This document shows positions 1 through 4,500 of a stretch of 7,095 nucleotides of DNA, in pieces. The DNA lies in the NCBI GenBank assembly GCA_021812785.1, contig JAKAMR010000105.1, positions 1 to 7,095 on the forward strand, written 5' to 3'. This DNA comes from Nitrospirota bacterium (GTDB lineage Bacteria; Nitrospirota; Thermodesulfovibrionia; Thermodesulfovibrionales; JdFR-88). How positions within the stretch are numbered: position 1 is the first letter of the stretch; each line of letters opens with the position of its first letter. Made by a program: the position numbers and the translations under genes. The notes below the pieces were generated by a model that searched no databases, was not told the origin of the DNA, and saw nothing but the letters and a program-made list of their open reading frames with translations.

Positions 1-440
1 TCGGTGTTCCCGTAAAACTTCTCGATGGCCTCCAGGAGTGTGGACTCGCCGGCCACCAGGGGAATGACGGAGGTCCTGCCCGTCCGGAACGATATCTCGT
101 TTATGGTCTGAAAATCCAGGGGGTTTGTCATGGCCAGGTATAATTTCCGGTTTTCGACACAGACTGGAAGGACGCCTTTTTTCAGTGCGAGGTCCTTGGG
201 TATAAGCGCCTTCATTTCCGCGTCCGCCGATGCCCCTTCGCCATGGAAGACATGCAGGGAAAGCTGAATTGAGAGGGCCTCGACTATCTCCTGCTCGCCC
301 GCGTAGCCCAAGTCTATCAGCACCTGTCCCAGCCTCTGCCTGGTTTCCTTCTGGAGCGACAGCGCATAGGCCAGTTGCTGCTCGTCGATTATCTTTGCAT
401 CTACCAGCAGTTCGCCGAATTTCTTTCTGACAAGGTTCAT
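1..440 (-). CDS. GspE/PilB/MshE-family protein, N-terminal MshEN-type domain (partial)
   Basis: The reading frame is open from the ATG at 440-438 to the window edge, giving 146 residues and no stop; the C-terminal part lies outside. The N-terminus holds two consecutive 24-residue motifs, K7-Q30 and R36-Q59, separated by five residues (31-35). The second starts RLG and has Gly45 and Gln59 in the positions typical of the MshEN cyclic-di-GMP-binding domain; the first reads KFG instead of RLG. A second half (about residues 75-146: IPKDLALKK, LAMTNPLDF, then a helix ending EAIEKFYG) matches the usual T2SSE_N fold found before the ATPase core of type IV pilus and type II secretion motors. Whether an ATPase domain follows cannot be seen, so a regulatory-only protein is possible. 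No Shine-Dalgarno sequence lies close to the ATG; the leader there is A-rich with repeated AAAAAC units. It follows zapA on the same strand but is separated from it by a terminator. Confidence 0.8.
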   Translation of the reverse strand, partial: MNLVRKKFGELLVDAKIIDEQQLAYALSLQKETRQRLGQVLIDLGYAGEQEIVEALSIQLSLHVFHGEGASADAEMKALIPKDLALKKGVLPVCVENRKLYLAMTNPLDFQTINEISFRTGRTSVIPLVAGESTLLEAIEKFYGNT

Positions 441-467
441 GTTTTTTGTTTTTGTTTTTGTTTTTTT
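441..467 (-). repeat. Short (AAAAAC)-type repeat abutting the start codon
   Basis: On the plus strand G residues at 441, 448, 454, 460 and 468 are separated by runs of 6, 5, 5 and 7 T. On the coding (minus) strand this is an imperfect AAAAAC repeat ending immediately before the ATG of the GspE-like gene. It occupies the place where a Shine-Dalgarno sequence should be. An A-rich leader could instead be an S1-type ribosome contact; that is inference. Confidence 0.6.
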
Positions 468-511
468 GCCTTAAGCCGCACCTTTTTAAAAATTTTTCAA
501 ACAAAAGACGG

Positions 512-545
512 AAAAAAGAAAACCCCCCCGGCAGTCCGGGGCCTC
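512..545 (-). terminator. Intrinsic terminator downstream of zapA
   Basis: Read on the minus strand, CCCCGG (541-536), a 4-base loop and CCGGGG (531-526) form a perfect GC-rich stem. Three more G follow, then TTTTCTTTTTT (522-512). It lies about 110 bases past the zapA stop and would end the slt/zapB-like/zapA transcript before the GspE-like gene. An overlapping alternative stem (GGCAGT 554-549 with ACTGCC 535-530) is also possible. Confidence 0.65.
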
Positions 546-654
546 GGTACTGCCACCCGGCAGTCGCGGAAGTGTTTTTATCTTTTAATCGGAACACAAC
601 AGGTAAAACTTTAAAAACTACGTATGGAGGGTTTTTGCTCCGCCTGGCTTCATT
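546..654 (-). other. Untranslated stretch after zapA, no gene seen
   Basis: This is the rest of the 214-base gap between zapA and the GspE-like gene. On the minus strand it starts with a small hairpin, GGAG (642-639) with CTCC (630-627), continues through an A/T-rich stretch, and ends with ACTGCC/GGCAGT (564-559 with 554-549), which competes with the terminator stem. The position downstream of zapA is where 6S RNA sits in many proteobacteria, but I could not draw a convincing 6S fold within it. Confidence 0.4.
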
Positions 655-924
655 TTATTCGAACAGGCCTGAAAGGGTCTGGGTCTTTTCGGTGAGGCGC
701 AAGGCCACTTCCTGCTGTTCTTTTCTGAGTTTATGGAACTCCCCCGCTATGTTCAAGGCGGCAAGGATCGCGGCGTTCAGTGGAGCGATGCTGGGGGATT
801 TATCAAGGATCTCCTTGATCTTCCCGTCCACGTAAGAGGCAAGCTCTTTCATCTCCTTTTCGGACGCGTCGCCCCGTATAGTGTATTTCTGCCCCAGAAT
901 TCGGATTTCGGCCTTGTTTTGCAA
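655..924 (-). CDS. zapA: Cell division protein ZapA
   Basis: An 89-residue protein of the usual ZapA length. ZapA binds FtsZ in the cytoplasm and cross-links protofilaments to stabilise the Z-ring. The N-terminal part (residues 5-20, RILGQKYTIRGDASEK) is the characteristic beta-strand head, followed by helices running to the C-terminus (about 23-89), which form the dimerisation/tetramerisation coiled coil. The start is a TTG at 924-922. An in-frame TAA at 933-931, only two codons upstream, leaves no ATG or GTG choice at the conserved N-terminus. No good Shine-Dalgarno sequence precedes it. A seven-codon reading frame (ATG at 950, TAG at 929-927) ends two bases before the TTG and could couple translation. 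It lies downstream of slt and the zapB-like gene on the same strand and is followed by a terminator. The family call is firm; TTG use is inferred from the frame. Confidence 0.9.
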   Translation of the reverse strand: MQNKAEIRILGQKYTIRGDASEKEMKELASYVDGKIKEILDKSPSIAPLNAAILAALNIAGEFHKLRKEQQEVALRLTEKTQTLSGLFE

Positions 925-1050
925 ATCTATTTAAGGTGCCTGCCCGGCATTTTTAGGATTTTTTAAGCATTTTTGCGGTTTTTATTGCGTCTTTTTCTTT
1001 CCGGTTATCTTTTTTTTGTTTTCCCGTTTTTATTTTTTTATTTGCTTTTC

Positions 1051-1344
1051 TCAGGATTCAATGTTCTGCAGCTCGTTCAAAAGCCCTTCGATCTGGTCCC
1101 TGATGCTGTTTTTCTCGCCCGTTACGCGGAGCAGTTCCTCATTTTTGCTGTCCAACGTGGACTCCAGCTCGCTTACCCTTTTTTCCAGGGCCGTCTTGGC
1201 GTCCTTAAGGAGCCTTATCTTCTCAATGGCTCCGGATATCTGTGTTTCAAGGTTTTTCAACGTTTCCAACTCCTTGACCTCCTTGCCGTTTCCCGGCGTT
1301 TTTTGCCCCTCCCGGGCGCCGAATAAATTATGTTCTTCAGACAT
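1051..1344 (-). CDS. Small coiled-coil protein, ZapB-like
   Basis: A 97-residue protein starting MSEEHNLFGA. From about residue 24 to the end it is one predicted coiled coil with hydrophobic heptad positions (LETLKNLETQISGAIEKI, then TALEKRVSELES, then EGLLNELQNI). There is no signal peptide or membrane segment, so it should be cytoplasmic. Length, coiled-coil layout and position beside zapA fit the ZapB family, which bridges ZapA to the nucleoid side of the Z-ring; sequence alone cannot separate this from other short coiled coils. The ATG at 1344-1342 was chosen because it lies 13 bases after the stop of the upstream slt-like gene and has GGAA seven bases ahead. An in-frame ATG at 1410 would add 22 basic residues overlapping slt and looks wrong. 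The 126-base gap to zapA is strongly A-rich on the coding strand. Confidence 0.7.
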   Translation of the reverse strand: MSEEHNLFGAREGQKTPGNGKEVKELETLKNLETQISGAIEKIRLLKDAKTALEKRVSELESTLDSKNEELLRVTGEKNSIRDQIEGLLNELQNIES

Positions 1345-1357
1345 GTGCCGTTTCCGT

Positions 1358-3478
1358 TCAGGGATTTCCCGTTTTGTCAGCGAGGAAGAAGTCCTTAGTT
1401 GCCTCTTCACCGCCGTACCTGTAATAGGTGGTTATTATACGCTTTATGTAATTTTTTGTCTCGCCGTATGGGATGTCTTCAACGAACTCATCGAAGGAGG
1501 CGTAATTCCCCTCTGCCAGCCATTTCCTGACCACCGCCTCTCCGGCATTGTAGGCCGCCAGGGTGGGGGGGATGGCCCTGAAATCGTTATACAGCTTGTT
1601 CAGGTAGAAGGTGCCCAGGGCGACATTCGCATTTATGCTGTAAATGCTCTTTTTGTCTTTTATGACGAGGCGCAAAGGGGCTGAGTATTTTTTGGCCGTT
1701 TGGGGCATGAGCTGCATAAGTCCTATTGCGCCCGCCCGGGAACACACCTGCGGATCAAAGCGGCTTTCCTCCCTCATAACGGACAGGACAAGGTACGGAT
1801 CCAGCCCAGTGGTGGAGCAGTCTTTCTCTATGCGCCCCCAAAAGGCGTGCGGATACAAAACGTTTCTTGGCTGCATGTCCTCCGGCAGCCTCATTGCAAC
1901 CGCGATCGCGTTCCTGAATGCCCCCATTTTTTTCAGCTGGTTGGCGATCCATATCAGGGTGTTTCTGTTCATGCAGTTCCTGGAGTCGTAGGCCAGGTCC
2001 GAAAGGGCCTCGTTCCTCAATCCGGCCGTCATAAGCACTTTGAACCTCATGAGCGCCGCGGAGTTTTTCAACTGCCGCACGGCCTGCTCCGGAAGGACCT
2101 CCTCTTTTATGGGGATGCCCGTCTTTAAGGAGGCCAGGACAGAATAATAACCCTCATCCTCACTGACCAGTTTCCGGTATATGTCCTGGGCGTGGCCGGC
2201 GTTTGCGGTCCCACCGAGGCCTTCAAGGCTTTTGGCCTGCCAGTAGAGATATTCCGGCTCATCGTAAAGATTGGAGAGTTTTGAGAAGATGCGCGCCGCG
2301 TCCTTGTAATCTTTTTGCACGTAGTAAAGCCACGCGGTCTCCCACATGGCATCCTCCGCGATCCATGGATATTTTTCACTGGCTTCCTTAAGCTCCAGGA
2401 TCGCCCCCGCAAAATTATTGTCTTTTCTCCTTTCGATCGAGGCAAGATCCAATAGCAGATAGGAAGCCTTCCTGTCATTGGCGCTTGAAAGCTCATCGAT
2501 CGCTTTTTTGAGATTATCCTCGTTACCCGCCCTGTAATATGCTCTTGCGGCTTTGTAGGTGTCCGCCACACTGGAATAAACGTCTGCCGCCTCGTTGTAT
2601 CTTTTCTGCATGAAAAGGGCCCCACCTAGCAGATCCATCTTGTCTTTGAGGTAGCCGGGGTCGTCAGGCATCGAAAGGAGTTCATGTTCCGCCTCGCGCG
2701 GATGGGCGCTTCTCAGAAGGTTTTCCGCCCTCATGAGCGTTTCCTCCAGAGTGGGCTGCCTTCCAAGCTCCGCCAGGGCCTCAGCGGAGAGATTACCGGC
2801 CCGGACATAGATATTTTCCAGTATCTTCCCGGCCTCTATCTTATTGGCCTGTATGATATCAGCCGGCATCTTATCAGATGGTCCCGTCTTGCCTTTTTCC
2901 ATGAGAAGCTGCGCAAGCCGGAGTTCCATGCCGTCGTGGCCGGGATAGCGCCTTGTGAAGTCCTCAAGCATCGGTATGAGAGTGTCTTTATCAGTGGCCA
3001 TGCTTATGGCCATGAGCTTTGCCTTGGCTGCCAGGGGGGTCCGGGGATGGTTTTTCAATAATTCGTTCAGATAGCCTGCGGCGCGTCCCGGGTCTTTCAT
3101 GTCCCAGCACATCCTGGCCTCATAGAAGCATACGTAATCATCCAGGAACGGAAGGCCCGCACGGGATGCCCTGAATTCGGAAAGCGCCTGCTTGTAATCG
3201 CCGGACTTCATAAGGTTGACCGCATTCTGAAAATGCAGGGCAGCTGTTACATCGGGTGTGTTTTTGTTCTTTTCTTCCCCGGCCTGGTTGCCGGTGTCCA
3301 GGGGTTTTTTAAGTTTTTTTATGGAGATTATCGCTGGTGCGTTAAGTACCGCGGACGGAGTGTTGAGTGAAGCGGGTGTATTCAGTAAAGCGGCGGGCCC
3401 GGCAGCTGAGGCCAGGCGCGCCATCGCAACCGGTATGAGGAAAAACAGGATTAAAACCAAAAAAAACTGCTTTTTCAT
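1358..3478 (-). CDS. slt: Soluble lytic murein transglycosylase with TPR-like solenoid (Slt70 type)
   Basis: A 706-residue periplasmic enzyme that cleaves the MurNAc-GlcNAc bond of peptidoglycan non-hydrolytically, giving 1,6-anhydro ends (GH23, Slt70 family; E. coli Slt is about 645 residues). Residues 1-25 are a signal peptide (MKKQ, a hydrophobic core, then ASA-A). Residues 31-48 are a low-complexity linker with three LN(T/A)P units. Residues about 75-520 are helical TPR-like repeats, several of the form YKQALSEF, YNEAADVY and YKDAARIF. The catalytic SLT domain spans about 540-690: catalytic Glu571 in REESRFDP, GLMQLMP at 586-592, the NVALG segment at 618-622, AAYNAG at 641-646 and IPYGETKNYIKR at 669-680. 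All hallmark motifs are present and intact. It heads a same-strand cluster with the zapB-like gene and zapA. The Shine-Dalgarno sequence is weak. The gene symbol is by family; orthology to E. coli slt is not shown. Confidence 0.9.
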   Translation of the reverse strand: MKKQFFLVLILFFLIPVAMARLASAAGPAALLNTPASLNTPSAVLNAPAIISIKKLKKPLDTGNQAGEEKNKNTPDVTAALHFQNAVNLMKSGDYKQALSEFRASRAGLPFLDDYVCFYEARMCWDMKDPGRAAGYLNELLKNHPRTPLAAKAKLMAISMATDKDTLIPMLEDFTRRYPGHDGMELRLAQLLMEKGKTGPSDKMPADIIQANKIEAGKILENIYVRAGNLSAEALAELGRQPTLEETLMRAENLLRSAHPREAEHELLSMPDDPGYLKDKMDLLGGALFMQKRYNEAADVYSSVADTYKAARAYYRAGNEDNLKKAIDELSSANDRKASYLLLDLASIERRKDNNFAGAILELKEASEKYPWIAEDAMWETAWLYYVQKDYKDAARIFSKLSNLYDEPEYLYWQAKSLEGLGGTANAGHAQDIYRKLVSEDEGYYSVLASLKTGIPIKEEVLPEQAVRQLKNSAALMRFKVLMTAGLRNEALSDLAYDSRNCMNRNTLIWIANQLKKMGAFRNAIAVAMRLPEDMQPRNVLYPHAFWGRIEKDCSTTGLDPYLVLSVMREESRFDPQVCSRAGAIGLMQLMPQTAKKYSAPLRLVIKDKKSIYSINANVALGTFYLNKLYNDFRAIPPTLAAYNAGEAVVRKWLAEGNYASFDEFVEDIPYGETKNYIKRIITTYYRYGGEEATKDFFLADKTGNP

Positions 3479-3498
3479 GCCCGAATTCTATCCCGAAT

Positions 3499-3528
3499 AT
3501 CATAGCTAAAACAGGTTTTTTAAGGCAA
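3499..3528 (-). promoter_or_regulatory. Candidate promoter for the slt-zapB-like-zapA unit
   Basis: On the minus strand TTGCCT (3528-3523) and TATGAT (3504-3499) are separated by 18 bases. The -10 box matches five of six consensus bases, the -35 box four. The predicted start is near 3492, giving a very short leader. The -35 box overlaps one arm of the perfect inverted repeat at 3525-3551. Confidence 0.4.
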
Positions 3529-3551
3529 CCCCTTTTTTTAAAAGGGGTTGC
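3525..3551. repeat. Perfect 12-bp inverted repeat upstream of slt
   Basis: GCAACCCCTTTT (3525-3536), a 3-base loop and AAAAGGGGTTGC (3540-3551) form a perfect 12-bp stem. Neither strand has a U-tract straight after it, so it is not a textbook terminator. It lies between tRNA-Cys and slt and overlaps the predicted slt -35 box, so it may be an operator or a stem that ends or protects the tRNA-Cys transcript. Confidence 0.7.
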
Positions 3552-3629
3552 AAAACTCTTGATCGCTTCAGACCTGACCTGAACGGCCATGTCTTATTTG
3601 ACTAATGGCTAATGGGAACAAAAAGAAAA

Positions 3630-3701
3630 AGGCGGCGAGCGGATTCGAACCGCTGCATCGAGGTTTTGCAGACCTCTCCCTTACCACTTGGGTACGCCGC
3701 C
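3630..3701 (-). tRNA. tRNA-Cys (anticodon GCA)
   Basis: The cloverleaf folds fully on the minus strand: acceptor stem GGCGGCG/CGCCGCC, D stem CCC/GGG, anticodon stem GAGGT/ACCTC with loop CTGCAAA (anticodon GCA), a five-base variable loop, and T stem AGCGG/CCGCT with loop TTCGAAT. The discriminator is U73 (position 3630), the base expected for tRNA-Cys. CCA is not encoded; the gene is followed by TTTTCTTTTTG, so CCA must be added by the nucleotidyltransferase. The T-rich tail directly after the acceptor stem may help termination. Confidence 0.95.
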
Positions 3702-3892
3702 GGGATTACGCCTGTCTGAAAACGGATATTTGCTATGTATTCCCTCGGGTCGGGCATCGAATGCAGGGAACTTTTGGTCCGTCACATTCGCTCGCTTGCC
3801 CTTCGGGGTTACGCGCGATATCCATTGAGTGCCCGGATATTTATTCGTCTGAAACAAAAAACAAAAAACTGCCCAGGGGCGCGATCTGAATC
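3702..3892 (-). other. 191-base spacer between two tRNA genes
   Basis: No gene is supported here. It holds a 9-base direct repeat CGGATATTT (3723-3731 and 3834-3842), two copies of GTCTGAAA (3714-3721 and 3848-3855), and a hairpin ATATCC (3818-3823) with GGATAT (3835-3840). On the minus strand tRNA-Gly is followed by a GCCC/GGGC-like weak stem and T-rich runs (about 3855-3872), which may stop or slow transcription. No clear separate promoter for tRNA-Cys was found. Confidence 0.4.
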
Positions 3893-3968
3893 TGGAGCGG
3901 GCGACGGGATTCGAACCCGCGACCCCAACCTTGGCAAGGTTGTGCTCTACCAGCTGAGCTACACCCGC
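3893..3968 (-). tRNA. tRNA-Gly (anticodon GCC), CCA encoded
   Basis: The cloverleaf folds fully on the minus strand: acceptor stem GCGGGTG/CGCCCGC (one G-U type pair), D stem GCTC/GAGC, anticodon stem CAACC/GGTTG with loop TTGCCAA (anticodon GCC), and T stem GCGGG/CCCGT with loop TTCGAAT. The discriminator is U73 at 3896, and CCA is encoded at 3895-3893, unlike the neighbouring tRNA-Cys. The two genes share strand and order and may share a transcript. Confidence 0.96.
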
Positions 3969-4017
3969 ATTGCGCCCTCTGTGCATCTTTGCCCCTGCTT
4001 CCGGCGGGCTGGAAGCT

Positions 4018-4048
4018 ATATTATTTACAATCCGGGACAAAAAATCAA
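4018..4048 (-). promoter_or_regulatory. Candidate promoter for tRNA-Gly
   Basis: On the minus strand TTGATT (4048-4043) and TAATAT (4023-4018) are 19 bases apart, a long but usable spacing, about 50 bases before the mature tRNA-Gly end. Just downstream a hairpin GCTTCC/GGAAGC (4016-4011 with 4002-3997) would sit at the 5' end of the precursor. The boxes are only partial matches. Confidence 0.3.
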
Positions 4049-4116
4049 GGAGGCGGATCGGCTTGCGCCAAACAAGGCAGACAGGATGCTCTTTCCCGGC
4101 GGCAATCAGGCCATTT

Positions 4117-4134
4117 CTACTTTGCCCAAAGTAG
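4117..4134. promoter_or_regulatory. 18-bp near-operator palindrome CTACTTTG-CC-CAAAGTAG
   Basis: A perfect 8-bp inverted repeat with a 2-bp centre lies between the divergent tRNA-Gly and trp promoters. The phrase CATTTCTA occurs at 4112-4119, overlapping its left arm, and again at 4137-4144. Its size and symmetry fit a dimeric repressor site, but it does not resemble the E. coli TrpR operator. The regulator is unknown. Confidence 0.5.
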
Positions 4135-4149
4135 GACATTTCTATTTGG

Positions 4150-4183
4150 CCTTGACAAAACTGTTGCCTTGACAAAACTGGTG
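4150..4183. repeat. Tandem 17-bp direct repeat containing TTGACA
   Basis: CCTTGACAAAACTGTTG (4150-4166) is followed directly by CCTTGACAAAACTGGTG (4167-4183), a one-base difference. A partial third copy (CCTTG, 4184-4188) leads into CCTTGACT (4189-4196), whose TTGACT is the -35 box of the trp promoter. The first two TTGACA boxes have no -10 box at proper spacing. The repeat may be a regulator-binding array or a local duplication of the -35 region. Confidence 0.75.
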
Positions 4184-4190
4184 CCTTGCC

Positions 4191-4219
4191 TTGACTCCTC
4201 CGGGCAAAGCTGTTATAAA
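4191..4219 (+). promoter_or_regulatory. Strong sigma-70-type promoter for the trp leader/operon
   Basis: TTGACT (4191-4196) and TATAAA (4214-4219) are separated by exactly 17 bases, each one mismatch from consensus. The predicted start is near 4226, giving a trpE leader of about 275 bases that contains an intrinsic terminator. No other plus-strand gene lies upstream, so this promoter must serve the trp genes or the leader itself. Confidence 0.7.
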
Positions 4220-4225
4220 TAAAGC

Positions 4226-4348
4226 ATGTTTACCGGCACGTTTTCGGGCCATGCGCCGTCGGGATATGGTCTTTTTCTTTCGGACCATGAGCTTCCGTTC
4301 AGGGGTTGGCGTCTCCAGAGGCCGCGGCCGGGAGGTTTTTCGCTATAG
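4226..4348 (+). CDS. Candidate trp leader peptide (40 codons, one Trp)
   Basis: The ORF runs from ATG at 4226 to TAG at 4346-4348. The ATG coincides with the predicted transcription start, so it would be leaderless; no Shine-Dalgarno sequence is visible. The product begins MFTGTFSGHAPSGYG and contains a single Trp at codon 28 (TGG, 4307-4309) in the sequence FRGWRLQRPRP. That Trp codon lies three bases before a hairpin (4312-4335) whose 3' arm can also pair with the 5' arm of the trpE leader terminator. The position is what a ribosome-stalling leader peptide needs, but classical trp leaders carry two or more Trp codons. It could be a chance ORF; position and structure, not homology, are the only support. 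Confidence 0.35.
   Translation: MFTGTFSGHAPSGYGLFLSDHELPFRGWRLQRPRPGGFSL
4312..4335 (+). promoter_or_regulatory. Leader hairpin, candidate attenuator segments 1 and 2
   Basis: TCTCC (4312-4316) pairs with GGAGG (4331-4335), with an inner GGC/GCC pairing, and TTTTT follows at 4336-4340. Segment 2 includes CCGCGGCC (4322-4329), which can instead pair with GGCCACGG (4378-4385) with one mismatch, blocking the terminator downstream. A plain weak terminator is the alternative reading. Confidence 0.4.
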
Positions 4349-4377
4349 TTTTTTTAAATTAACGGTGAAAACTGCAG

Positions 4378-4422
4378 GGCCACGGGGAGAAATTGAAAGT
4401 TCTTTCCGTGGCCTTTTTATTT
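4378..4422 (+). terminator. Strong intrinsic terminator in the trpE leader (probable attenuator)
   Basis: GGCCACGG (4378-4385) pairs perfectly with CCGTGGCC (4406-4413). The stem extends inward through two G-U and several A-U/G-C pairs to an approximately 14-bp stem with an 8-base loop. TTTTTATTT follows directly (4414-4422). It lies about 80 bases before trpE and downstream of the leader promoter, with no plus-strand gene of ordinary size before it, which argues for regulatory premature termination rather than the end of a gene. On the minus strand no T-run follows, so it is not clearly bidirectional. Confidence 0.85.
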
Positions 4423-4457
4423 CATGAAAAACAAAGATTTTGGCCTCTGGGATAGGA

Positions 4458-4463
4458 TATAAT
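4458..4463 (+). promoter_or_regulatory. Possible second trpE promoter (-10 only)
   Basis: A perfect TATAAT lies downstream of the terminator, inside a small inverted repeat GGAT-ATA-ATCC (4455-4465). No recognisable -35 box is found 16-18 bases upstream. If used, it would start near 4470 and bypass the attenuator, giving basal trp expression. Confidence 0.3.
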
Positions 4464-4500
4464 CCAGATTCGGGGCCTTAAGGGACACAGGAAAATAAAA

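Noticed and set aside
441..654. 6S RNA downstream of zapA
   Set aside because: The genomic position is classic for 6S RNA, but I could not find a closing stem with a central bubble of the right length, and a terminator cuts the region to about 130 bases.
1345..1410. 22-residue N-terminal extension of the ZapB-like protein
   Set aside because: It would overlap the slt coding end; the ATG at 1344 fits the 13-base gap and has a GGAA ribosome site.
3681..4175. 164-codon minus-strand ORF across the tRNA genes
   Set aside because: It reads through tRNA-Gly and part of tRNA-Cys, so it is an artefact of the tRNA sequence.
4191..4427. 78-codon plus-strand ORF in the trp leader
   Set aside because: It starts on the promoter, runs through the terminator stem, has no Trp and resembles no family; it is a chance frame.
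4226..4500. T-box riboswitch or TRAP-type leader
   Set aside because: There is no AGGGTGG-type T-box sequence and no regular series of (G/U)AG triplets.
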